The notes below the pieces were generated by a model. The model had not been told where the DNA came from and ran no database searches. It saw only the letters and a program-made list of their open reading frames with translations. A stretch of 64,000 nucleotides of DNA from Pseudoalteromonas sp. GTDB lineage: Bacteria > Pseudomonadota > Gammaproteobacteria > Enterobacterales > Alteromonadaceae. Below are positions 54,387 through 62,617 of the stretch, piece after piece. Positions within the stretch are counted from its first letter, which is position 1; every line of letters begins with the position of its first letter. Where the stretch lies: NCBI RefSeq assembly GCF_018402495.1, contig NZ_JAGYIU010000001.1, forward strand, positions 1 through 64,000, read 5' to 3'. A program made the translations under genes and the position numbers.

Positions 54387-54864
54387 CTTCTTGCTTAACC
54401 CATATGTATCTCTTTATATAGGCGCATTTGTTCAATGGAGTTTTTTAATGGCTTTTTTATACTCATTAGTAACGAGTATTAATAACCCTAAAAAAGAGGC
54501 TTTATGGTTATCGTTAATAATGTCAATTTCATACTCTTCAAGCATGTTTATTGATATTCAAAATATTTCTTATATACAACTTTTTTTTTCTGACTTAATA
54601 ACGTTTCTTGCTATTCTGATTGTAAGTAACTTTCTTACGAAAAACATTTTTTCTACTTATTTATTGTTAGGACTAAGTATTAATTCATTGCTATTTTTTT
54701 GCATGCATCTAGATGTATCGGTTTTTAATAACAGCACACCATGGTGGTTCTGGTCGTTTTATTCTTTAGGGATTAACTTGATTGATTTTATAATGATATT
54801 GGTATTATTCATTAATAAAGATTTCTTGGGCTTAGTTAGGCTTAAAAAAGCTTTTTTTCAGTGA
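54379..54864 (+). CDS. Five-helix membrane protein, paralogue 2
   Basis: Unrecognised. A 161-aa hydrophobic protein clearly related to the 53404-53937 product: WSFLMAF, SISYSSS, LGLSIN, D-V-x3-NN-x-TPW-x-FW, IDFIMI and DFLG-x3-LK in the same order and spacing. It is shorter at both ends and its codons are even more AT-rich. Five transmembrane segments are predicted. The gene ends just before an inverted repeat (CCTAGCG 54876-54882, CGCTAGG 54901-54907) that may terminate transcription between it and the convergent coaD. Confidence 0.72.
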   Translation: MDDFLLNPYVSLYIGAFVQWSFLMAFLYSLVTSINNPKKEALWLSLIMSISYSSSMFIDIQNISYIQLFFSDLITFLAILIVSNFLTKNIFSTYLLLGLSINSLLFFCMHLDVSVFNNSTPWWFWSFYSLGINLIDFIMILVLFINKDFLGLVRLKKAFFQ

Positions 54865-54916
54865 GATAAAAATAACCTAGCGCAATGTAATTAAACGATA
54901 CGCTAGGCAGGTATGT

Positions 54917-55501
<585 letters not shown>

Positions 55502-55579
55502 TTAACGCTGACTATTTGTTTATACTAGGCGGATTATTTTAATGCAGCATCGTATTTTCGAAAATTGAGTAATGAGTAT

Positions 55580-56233
55580 ATGAGTACCAAGGATAAGATA
55601 ATTCAAACCAGTATTTCATTGTTTAATGAGCATGGTGAAAGAGCAATATCTACTAATCATATTGCTTCGAGCTTAGGTATGAGTCCTGGGAATCTTTACT
55701 ATCACTTTAAGAATAAAGAAGACATTATTCGTCATATTTTTGTGCTTTACCGTGATCATTTAAGCACCCACTTTAAACCAATAAATAAAGGCGATGATGC
55801 CTTTAGCCATTTAACTGCGTATTTAGACTCATTGTTTGAATTAATGTGGCGTTACCATTTTTTTTACGACAATCTTGGTGATATTCTCGCTCGCGATAGT
55901 CATTTAAAACAAGGGTATATTGATTTTCAACAAGAGCTACTAGAACAGGTACGCGCTATTATTCTTGGTTTACGTGATAGTGAGATTATTGCTATAGATG
56001 AACTAGATGCCATTGAACTTGCTCATACTTTAAAATTAACGGTCAGTTTTTGGACTCCCTACATGAAAACGAGAAGATTAAGTGGTGTACTGGTTGAACA
56101 AGATATTTATCCGGGCATAGTAAAAGTACTGACATTATTTAAAGCCTACAGCACAGAAAAAAGCGCACATAAAATTAATCAGTTAAGAGAAAAATATTTA
56201 CATTTGGCCAATACAGAACCTCTTAGTCATTAA
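55580..56233 (+). CDS. TetR-family transcriptional regulator
   Basis: The N-terminal HTH is clear: KDKIIQTSISLFNEHGERAISTNHIASSLGMSPGNLYYHFKNKEDIIRH in outline, with SPGNLYYHFKNK the recognition helix. The remaining ~160 residues are helical ligand-binding/dimerisation domain with no known ligand. ATG 55580 gives 217 aa; a TTG at 55565 could add five residues. It lies alone between coaD (divergent) and thiI (same strand, 100 bp with its own promoter). The target is unknown. Confidence 0.92.
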   Translation: MSTKDKIIQTSISLFNEHGERAISTNHIASSLGMSPGNLYYHFKNKEDIIRHIFVLYRDHLSTHFKPINKGDDAFSHLTAYLDSLFELMWRYHFFYDNLGDILARDSHLKQGYIDFQQELLEQVRAIILGLRDSEIIAIDELDAIELAHTLKLTVSFWTPYMKTRRLSGVLVEQDIYPGIVKVLTLFKAYSTEKSAHKINQLREKYLHLANTEPLSH

Positions 56234-56274
56234 GCTCTTCGAGCTGGTTAGTTCCTAGGCGTTAAATTTTTTGC

Positions 56275-56280
56275 TATAAT
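56275..56280 (+). promoter_or_regulatory. Putative -10 box for thiI
   Basis: TATAAT 54 bp upstream of the thiI start, followed by a GC-rich CCGCCGCGCC stretch; the -35 region is poorly matched. Confidence 0.45.
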
Positions 56281-56333
56281 CCGCCGCGCCCAATGCCTGG
56301 GTGCGCGAATCCCCGCAGTCTAAGAGTTGAATT

Positions 56334-57791
56334 ATGCTTAAATTTATCGTCAAACTACACCCTGAAATAGCCATTAAAAGCCGTTCAGTCCGTAAACGCT
56401 TTACCAAAGTGTTAGAAAATAACATTAAAATTGTATTGCGTCGTGTTGACGAAAAAGTACAAGTACGTAATAACTGGGATAATATTTCAGTTGTAACAAA
56501 ACTGGACGATGCTCAAACTCGCCTTGATTTTATCGATAGTTTGCAGCGCATTCCTGGTATTGTTCAGTTTATTGAAGTAACTGAAACAGACTTTAAAACC
56601 CTTGATGATATTTATCAAAAAACCATTGAGTTAGTAGGTAACACCATCATTGGTAAAACCTTTTGTGTGCGTGCTAAGCGCATAGGCCAACATGACTTTA
56701 CTTCAACTGAACTGGAGCGCTACGTAGGTGGCGGGCTTAACCAACATGTTGAAGGGGCCCGAGTAAAACTAAGCCGCCCAGAGGTAACGATTCGTTTAGA
56801 AATTAAAGACGAAAAAGCTTACATAGTAACGCAAACCCATTTAGGGATGGCAGGCTTTCCGCTGCCAACACAAGACGATGTATTATCGCTTATGTCTGGT
56901 GGTTTTGATTCGGGCGTTGCGAGTTATCAAATGATCCGTAAAGGTGCTCGTACGCACTTTTTATTTTTTAACTTAGGTGGCGCTGCCCATGAAATTGGGG
57001 TTAAACAAGCGAGTTACTATCTTTGGAAACAATACAGTTCAACCCATAAAGTTAAGTTTATTACCGTTGATTTTGAGCCTGTGGTGGCTGAGATTTTAGA
57101 AAACGTTGAAAACAGCCAAATGGGTGTGGTGCTTAAACGCATGATGATGCGTGCCGGAAGTACCGTTGCTGAAAAACTAAATATTCAAGCATTAGTGACG
57201 GGTGAAAGTATAGGTCAGGTATCCAGCCAAACGTTAGCTAATTTAAGCGTGATTGACCGCGTAACCGACACACTGATTTTACGCCCACTTATCCAACATG
57301 ATAAGCAAGAGATCATTAACATAGCGCGCCAAATAGGCACTGCAGAAATGGCAGAGACGATGCCTGAATACTGTGGTGTGATCTCTAAAAAGCCGACGGT
57401 TAAGGCAAAAATTGAAGTAATTAAAGCAGAAGAAGAGAAATTTGATTTTGATGTTTTAGATACCGTAATCGATAACGCCCGTGTTATGGATATACGCGAT
57501 ATCGATGTTGAAGCTAAGCAAGAGCTTAAAGAAGCCGAATCAGTAACACAACTACCTGAAGAGGCCGTTGTTGTTGATATTCGATCGCCTGAAGAAGAAG
57601 ATGCGGCACCGCTTGAAATTGACGGCATTGACGTTATCCACTTACCGTTTTTCCGCTTAGCAACAAAGTTTGGCGATTTACCAAAAGATAAGGATTACTA
57701 TTTATACTGTCAAAGAGGGGTTATGAGCCAATTACAGGCGCTTATCCTCCATGAAGCAGGTTTTACAAGGGTTAAAGTTTATCGTCCTTGA
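56334..57791 (+). CDS. thiI: tRNA 4-thiouridine synthase / sulfur carrier ThiI with rhodanese domain
   Basis: Makes 4-thiouridine at U8 of tRNA and donates sulfur for the thiamine thiazole. The 485-aa product has an N-terminal ferredoxin-like and THUMP region (residues about 60-165), the PP-loop SGGFDSGVASYQMI (near residue 188), EYCGVIS with the partner Cys, and a C-terminal rhodanese domain with persulfide Cys in YCQRGVMSQLQA (about residue 461). This is the E. coli-type full form (482 aa). Convergent with panE. Confidence 0.96.
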   Translation: MLKFIVKLHPEIAIKSRSVRKRFTKVLENNIKIVLRRVDEKVQVRNNWDNISVVTKLDDAQTRLDFIDSLQRIPGIVQFIEVTETDFKTLDDIYQKTIELVGNTIIGKTFCVRAKRIGQHDFTSTELERYVGGGLNQHVEGARVKLSRPEVTIRLEIKDEKAYIVTQTHLGMAGFPLPTQDDVLSLMSGGFDSGVASYQMIRKGARTHFLFFNLGGAAHEIGVKQASYYLWKQYSSTHKVKFITVDFEPVVAEILENVENSQMGVVLKRMMMRAGSTVAEKLNIQALVTGESIGQVSSQTLANLSVIDRVTDTLILRPLIQHDKQEIINIARQIGTAEMAETMPEYCGVISKKPTVKAKIEVIKAEEEKFDFDVLDTVIDNARVMDIRDIDVEAKQELKEAESVTQLPEEAVVVDIRSPEEEDAAPLEIDGIDVIHLPFFRLATKFGDLPKDKDYYLYCQRGVMSQLQALILHEAGFTRVKVYRP

Positions 57792-57803
57792 GGCATAATA
57801 GAT

Positions 57804-57830
57804 GCGCGGATTTAATCCGCGCTTTTTTTT
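57804..57830. terminator. Terminator, thiI / panE
   Basis: GCGCGGA-TTTAA-TCCGCGC followed by eight T on the thiI strand; it overlaps the end of panE. Confidence 0.88.
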
Positions 57831-58714
57831 GCCAAAATTTCAACAAGTAAGGCATCGTTATACGGGGTCGCAATATTATGCTTTTTACCTTGCTCACTAA
57901 TATAGCCACAAATTGCCACGATCTCAGTTTGCCTATTATGCATGACATCTTGATGCATAGATGAGTAATTTTCGGCAGTTAAACTCATTACCTTGTAGGC
58001 GCGCTCTAGGGCATCAATAAGCTTAATATTAAGTTTAAGCGCGGTTGCAATATGGCAAGCCTCAGTTAATAAATTAAAAATTGCACTACTGTATTGCGGT
58101 GCGCGCAGTTGCCCATTTTTTATATTATGGTGAGCGGTCAAAGGATTTATAGCAATATTAACCAGCAACTTTTCAAACCGAAGTTGTTCAATGTGATTAC
58201 TAATAATTAATTGTGGGATGGCTTTAAATACAGTGCTGAGCGTTTGGCTATTTTTAACTGCTAAGGGAGTGCAGCCACCGAGTACACTTTGCCCATGGCC
58301 AGTATGTTGCACAATATTAGGGTTAGACTTAAATCCCGCCATACTGGTGGTTAAAAAATACAGCGTTTGTTGTTCTTTAAGTTGTGCAGTTAACTGTTCA
58401 ATATTACCCATGCCATTATGACTAAGAATGATATGGGTATTATTACCCAAATAGGGTTTTACTTGTGTAAATACTTGCTGCACGGCAAAGGCTTTTACCG
58501 TAAATAAAACGATGTTAAATTTAGGCGTTTGAGATAACTGCTCGTGTGAGATAAAAGTGGCGTTAATCTTTTTAGATACGGCGTTACCTTGCCTATAAAA
58601 GCGAGTGTTTACAGTGCCTTTTCGGGTAAGTACATAAACAGTGTGATGTTTTGCTAAAAAGTAGCTAAATAACAAGCCAATAGCGCCATCACCCACAACC
58701 AGAATATTAGTCAT
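57812..58714 (-). CDS. panE: 2-dehydropantoate 2-reductase
   Basis: NADPH-dependent reductase of ketopantoate to pantoate (pantothenate synthesis). The N-terminal Rossmann motif is ILVVGDGAIGLLFSYFLA, with a usual GxGxxG changed to G-D-G-A-I-G. NPLTAHHNIKNGQL near residue 180 carries the catalytic Lys region as a variant. ATG 58714 gives 300 aa (E. coli PanE 303) and overlaps the vanZ-like stop by 8 bp; ATG 58732 is an alternative. Its divergence leaves open another ketoacid reductase, but PanE is the best call. Confidence 0.82.
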   Translation of the reverse strand: MTNILVVGDGAIGLLFSYFLAKHHTVYVLTRKGTVNTRFYRQGNAVSKKINATFISHEQLSQTPKFNIVLFTVKAFAVQQVFTQVKPYLGNNTHIILSHNGMGNIEQLTAQLKEQQTLYFLTTSMAGFKSNPNIVQHTGHGQSVLGGCTPLAVKNSQTLSTVFKAIPQLIISNHIEQLRFEKLLVNIAINPLTAHHNIKNGQLRAPQYSSAIFNLLTEACHIATALKLNIKLIDALERAYKVMSLTAENYSSMHQDVMHNRQTEIVAICGYISEQGKKHNIATPYNDALLVEILAKKSAD

Positions 58715-59060
58715 GGTGTTTCTTTTTACCAAGTGCTAACAAGGCTTTAGCTAAAAAGTAGCTAGCAGCGCCTAAAAAATCAGCAATAAAATCGCCCAAT
58801 GATGCTTGTCTGTAGGGTAGGGTATCTTGCATAATTTCTATTGCTGCGCCATAACCTGCAAGTAACAGTATTTGTGAATATAAGGGCAGTTTAAACGCTT
58901 TATCCATAATAATGGCAAGTAAAAAGAAAATGCCAAAATGAGCCACTTTATCAACATGTGGAAATAAGTTAGTTACACCGCCCTTAATTTCTTTTACGAA
59001 TAAAAAAGTAAATGCCACAATACAAATTAAAAAAACTGCTTGGTAAACACGCCTCGTCAC
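58707..59060 (-). CDS. VanZ-like membrane protein
   Basis: A 117-aa protein with four transmembrane helices and the VanZ-type blocks FPHVDKVAHFGIFFLLA (Asp, Lys, His at the membrane edge) and AAIEIMQDTLPYRQASLGDFIADFLGA. VanZ itself gives low teicoplanin resistance in enterococci, but chromosomal members in Gram-negatives are of unknown function. Co-transcribed with panE through an 8-bp overlap. Divergent from yajQ. Confidence 0.85.
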   Translation of the reverse strand: MTRRVYQAVFLICIVAFTFLFVKEIKGGVTNLFPHVDKVAHFGIFFLLAIIMDKAFKLPLYSQILLLAGYGAAIEIMQDTLPYRQASLGDFIADFLGAASYFLAKALLALGKKKHHD

Positions 59061-59210
59061 GAAAACACCTAAAATCGTATAAAAAGAAGCTTAAGTATAT
59101 CAAACTAAATTAGTATCGCACCTGAACAAGATGCAGAAAAATGTAAAGATTTATCATTTTAACGTTATAATTGGCGCATAAAATTAAGATTAGATAGTTA
59201 GGAGAACGCT

Positions 59211-59693
59211 ATGCCTTCATTTGATATTGTATCTGAAGTAGAAATGAACGAAGCAAAAAACGCGGTTGATAACGCCAACCGTGAACTAGAAACGCGCTTT
59301 GATTTTAGAGGCGTTGATGCCTCAATAGAGCTAAACGATAAAACTATTAAATTAAAAGCTGAAGCTGATGCTCAGGTTATGCAGTTATTTGATATTTTAG
59401 CGAGCAAAATCTCTAAGCGTGGGATGGATGTTGCAAGCTTAGAGCTACAAGATATTTCTCGCGCAGGAAAAAATGTTTTTCGTAACGTTGCACTTAAACA
59501 GGGTATCGAAAAAGACATGGCTAAAAAAGTAGTAAAAGCCATTAAAGACTCTAAAGTAAAAGTACAAGCGGCCATTCAAGGTGAAGAAGTTCGCGTAACA
59601 GGTAAAAAGCGTGATGACTTACAAGCGGCTATGCAAGTTGTGCGCACGGCAGATTTAGGTCAACCATTTCAGTTTAAAAACTTCCGCGATTAA
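59211..59693 (+). CDS. yajQ: YajQ family nucleotide-binding protein
   Basis: Cytoplasmic protein of 160 aa with two ferredoxin-like halves. The sequence [22 protein letters not shown] starts it, [14 protein letters not shown] follows, and [24 protein letters not shown] forms the second half. E. coli YajQ is 163 aa. Homologues bind nucleotides, and in Xanthomonas a YajQ protein binds c-di-GMP; which applies here is not known. AGGAG lies 7 bases before ATG. Followed by a terminator. Confidence 0.95.
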   Translation: MPSFDIVSEVEMNEAKNAVDNANRELETRFDFRGVDASIELNDKTIKLKAEADAQVMQLFDILASKISKRGMDVASLELQDISRAGKNVFRNVALKQGIEKDMAKKVVKAIKDSKVKVQAAIQGEEVRVTGKKRDDLQAAMQVVRTADLGQPFQFKNFRD

Positions 59694-59745
59694 TTTATTG
59701 CCTCGAGCTTTGCACTATAGATGCTAAGTTCAAAGGAACATGTAT

Positions 59746-59779
59746 AAAGCCAAGCACGTAATATTGTTTGGCTTTTTTA
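59746..59779 (+). terminator. Rho-independent terminator after yajQ
   Basis: AAAGCCAA / TTTGGCTTT stem with a 13-nt loop and a T run, 52 bp past the yajQ stop. Confidence 0.85.
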
Positions 59780-59801
59780 TTTTTAAATTTATGATAATTA
59801 T

Positions 59802-59848
59802 CGAACCCCGAACCCCGAACCCCGAACCCCGAACCCCGAACCCCGAAC
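59802..59848. repeat. Heptanucleotide tandem repeat (CGAACCC, 6.7 copies)
   Basis: Six exact copies of the 7-bp unit CGAACCC plus CGAAC, 47 bp in all, in an otherwise AT-rich gap between the yajQ terminator and the cobalamin riboswitch. It is not coding and is GC-rich against its surroundings. Copy number is likely variable. Confidence 0.95.
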
Positions 59849-59910
59849 TTATAGATGTTTAGACGTCCGTTGACTTTTTAAAGTAAACAGATAACAATAA
59901 CAGCCTATTT

Positions 59911-60068
59911 TCAAGGTGCTTGCTAAACACTTCAATGGTGTGATTTTTTTAGTAGGATAATCGGGAAGTTGGTGCGTTTTCATTGATGAAGTCAATCCCA
60001 ACACTGCCCCCGCAACGGTAAAGTTATGCTGTTTAACTATGGCAACTGAGTCCGGAGACCGGCCTTGA
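59911..60068 (+). promoter_or_regulatory. Cobalamin (adenosylcobalamin) riboswitch
   Basis: The P1 helix closes between TCAAGG (59911-59916) and CCTTGA (60063-60068). Conserved core pieces are GGGAAGTTGGTG (59963 on), CACTGCCCCCGCAACGGTAA (60002 on) and the B12 box GAGTCCGGAGACCGGCC (60047-60063). It is followed by an 8-bp hairpin ATCTTTGC / GCAAAGAT (60088-60108) directly before the btuB ribosome binding site, probably part of the expression platform. Cobalamin binding should repress btuB. Confidence 0.93.
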
Positions 60069-60118
60069 TGTAATCTTACTTACTAACATCTTTGCGGTGG
60101 GCAAAGATAGGGGACATG

Positions 60119-61948
60119 ATGTTAAATAAAACCGCACTGGGTGTGGCCATTTCGGCTGCACTGTCTTTTTCTGCATCTGCTGCAGAACAATCAATCGAAA
60201 CAATAACCGTAACCGCTAATAAGTTCGAACAACCACTCAATAATGTACTTTCCAGTGTTAATGTTATTAAACGCAGTGATATTGAGCAAGGTAACTACCG
60301 AGATTTGCCCACACTTTTAAGTACTCAGGTAGGCTTTCAAATAAACTCAAATGGCGGCTTTGGTCAAAACGCTGGTGTGTCGCTGCGTGGCACAGGCTCT
60401 GGTGATACGTTGATTTTGATTGATGGTGTTCGTACCGGCTCTGCAACGCTTGGCCAAAAAGCATTGAGTAACGTGCCTTTAAATAGTATTGAACGCATTG
60501 AAATAATTAAAGGATCGCGTGCCGCTGTCTACGGCTCTGATGCACTTGCTGGTGTTATTAACATTATTACGCGTGAGTCAGATAACCTTTCTGTTAGTGC
60601 AACATTTGGTTCTGACGCTTACCAAGATTATCAACTGGCAGGCTCTGTAAAGTCAGGCGATATGAAGAGTGCATTTAATGCAGGCTTTGAAAAAACAGAT
60701 GGTTTTGATGTATTGCAAGGTGTAGCGCCAGATGAAGATGGTTATGAGAACAAAAACCTTGGTTTTAAAGTAAATTTTAATGATGCACATTACGGTAATT
60801 TTAAGTTATTAGGTCAATACAATGAAGGCTTTGCTGATTACGATAGTCGCTTTAGTCCGGCCGATAGCACCATTGAGCGCAATGACTTTAAAAATTATCA
60901 ATTGTCTGCTGGTTGGAATAAAAACTATAAAAATCAGTCTCACAGTGTTGATATTGCACTTGTAACTGATGACTCAGATAACACTTATGTTAATTTTTCT
61001 ACTGGTCTACCAGTGACAAGTACGTTTATAACTAAGCGCACTCAAATTGATTACAATGGCCAATATCGTTTAGATGATACTTTAAATATTAGTGGCGGTA
61101 TTAACTGGTATAAAGACGATGTGTCGCGCAGCTCTCAAGTATTTACTGAAGATAGCCGTGACGTGCTTGCAGTATTTGTAGGTGCCTACTACGATACAGA
61201 TAGGGTACTTGCTAATCTAACTGTTCGCCAAGATGATGATGAACAGTTTGGTGATGAAACAACGTATACTGCGGCAGCGGGATATCATTTATCGAGTAAT
61301 GCAACAGTGCGTTTAAGCCAAAGCACAGGATTTAAAGCGCCTACCTTTAACGATTTATACGACCCTGATTTTGGTAACCCTAATTTACAACCAGAAAAGT
61401 CCGTTAACCGTGAGCTTGGCTTAAATGTAGGTTTTGATATTGCGCAAGTTGATGTCGCTATTTTTAGAAACGACATTGAGGATAAAATTGATTCTGATGC
61501 AAACTTTGCATTAGCTAATATTGACGAGGCTCGCTTTGAAGGAGTTGAGTTAAGTCTTTCTCAACAGATTTTTGGCTTTGATAGTCACCTTAATTTTGCA
61601 TATTTAAGTGCGCAGAACAAAGAAACAGGTGCACAGTTGCGTAATGTTGCCAAGCGTACAGTTAATTGGGAGCTTAAAAAACAGTTTGGTGACTTTGATG
61701 CACGTATCGATATGCAGTATCGCAGCGATCGTCAAGGTGCACAAACCCGCTTAGGCTCTTACACACTATGGAATTTAGCGGGTAACTATCAAGTTAATCA
61801 ACATATTGAAGTATCGCTTCGCGTAGAAAATCTGTTCGATAAACAGTACAACGCCGTTGATTCACATGTAAGTTCCACAACAGCTCAAGCATATTACTAT
61901 AACACACCAGAACGCCGCTTTTTTGTCGGTGTAAGTTATGAGTTTTAA
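60119..61948 (+). CDS. btuB: TonB-dependent vitamin B12 receptor BtuB
   Basis: Outer-membrane receptor that imports cobalamin with TonB energy. A signal peptide ends at SASA|AEQ. The TonB box ETITVTANKFEQP follows, then the plug domain (LSSVNVIKRSDIEQ, GSGDTLILIDGVR, GSRAAVYGSDALAGVINIITR) and a 22-strand barrel ending in VGVSYEF with a C-terminal Phe. E. coli BtuB is 614 aa; from ATG 60119 this is 609 aa. AGGGGA at 60109-60114 decides the start; ATG 60116 is too close to it. Preceded by a cobalamin riboswitch. Confidence 0.94.
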   Translation: MLNKTALGVAISAALSFSASAAEQSIETITVTANKFEQPLNNVLSSVNVIKRSDIEQGNYRDLPTLLSTQVGFQINSNGGFGQNAGVSLRGTGSGDTLILIDGVRTGSATLGQKALSNVPLNSIERIEIIKGSRAAVYGSDALAGVINIITRESDNLSVSATFGSDAYQDYQLAGSVKSGDMKSAFNAGFEKTDGFDVLQGVAPDEDGYENKNLGFKVNFNDAHYGNFKLLGQYNEGFADYDSRFSPADSTIERNDFKNYQLSAGWNKNYKNQSHSVDIALVTDDSDNTYVNFSTGLPVTSTFITKRTQIDYNGQYRLDDTLNISGGINWYKDDVSRSSQVFTEDSRDVLAVFVGAYYDTDRVLANLTVRQDDDEQFGDETTYTAAAGYHLSSNATVRLSQSTGFKAPTFNDLYDPDFGNPNLQPEKSVNRELGLNVGFDIAQVDVAIFRNDIEDKIDSDANFALANIDEARFEGVELSLSQQIFGFDSHLNFAYLSAQNKETGAQLRNVAKRTVNWELKKQFGDFDARIDMQYRSDRQGAQTRLGSYTLWNLAGNYQVNQHIEVSLRVENLFDKQYNAVDSHVSSTTAQAYYYNTPERRFFVGVSYEF

Positions 61949-61971
61949 TGACTGAATTAGTTCGTATAATC

Positions 61972-61997
61972 AAAGCCCGAATTTAAATCGGGCTTTT
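61972..61997 (+). terminator. Terminator between btuB and msrA
   Basis: AAAGCCCGA-TTTAAA-TCGGGCTTT with T run, 23 bp past btuB; may also serve the convergent msrA. Confidence 0.88.
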
Positions 61998-62004
61998 TAA
62001 TGTG

Positions 62005-62541
62005 TTATTCAGTTAAAAACTCGTTAAACTCAGTTTCAAACTTATGTAATTTGGGCGCAATTAACATACTGCAATACCCTTGCTCAGGATTTTCAGTGTA
62101 ATAGTCCTGATGGTAGTGCTCTGCGGGGTAAAAAGTGGTTGCTGGGCTTATCTCTGTCACTATGGGTTCGCTAACATGAGTTTGCAGCTCTGCAATAGCA
62201 GCCTGTGTTTGCGCTTGTTGTTGCTCATTATGATAATACACAACGCTGCGGTATTGAGTGCCTATATCGTTACCTTGGCGGTTTAATTGCGTGGCATCAT
62301 GTAGAGTAAAAAACATCGCGAGTAAGGTTTCATAGCTTATCACATTGGAGTCAAATTCAACCCTAACCACCTCAGCGTGCCCGCTAGTACCAGAGCAGAC
62401 CGATTTATAAGTCGGGTGCTCAGTTTGCCCACCTGTGTACCCAGAGCAAACACTGAGTACACCTTTAACACGCCTAAATGCTGCGTCAATACACCAAAAA
62501 CAGCCGCCGCCGAGTGTCGCTACTTCTATGGTCGAACTCAT
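62005..62541 (-). CDS. msrA: Peptide-methionine (S)-S-oxide reductase
   Basis: Reduces S-epimers of methionine sulfoxide in proteins. The 178-aa product has active-site G13-C14-F-W-C17, the GYTGGQTEHPTYKSVCSGTSGHAEVVRVEFD block, FFTLHDATQLNRQGNDIGTQYRS and AEHYHQDY. It lacks a signal peptide, so cytoplasmic. The gene is a single MsrA domain with no MsrB fusion. Convergent with btuB; 76 bp downstream of the RND gene on the same strand. Confidence 0.96.
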   Translation of the reverse strand: MSSTIEVATLGGGCFWCIDAAFRRVKGVLSVCSGYTGGQTEHPTYKSVCSGTSGHAEVVRVEFDSNVISYETLLAMFFTLHDATQLNRQGNDIGTQYRSVVYYHNEQQQAQTQAAIAELQTHVSEPIVTEISPATTFYPAEHYHQDYYTENPEQGYCSMLIAPKLHKFETEFNEFLTE

Positions 62542-62617
62542 AAGTATTTCCTCAATTTTTAGGGATATGTGCGCTGAATAAAGCGCCGTAACAGTCCGTT
62601 ACGACGCCCAAGATAGC

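Noticed and set aside
54844..54858. Terminator in AAAAAAGCTTTTTTT
   Set aside because: This palindrome lies within the last codons of the membrane-protein gene, has no usable loop and is a chance A/T run over Lys and Phe codons.
59802..59848. CRISPR array
   Set aside because: The unit is only 7 bp with no spacers, and no cas gene is in the window; it is a simple tandem repeat.
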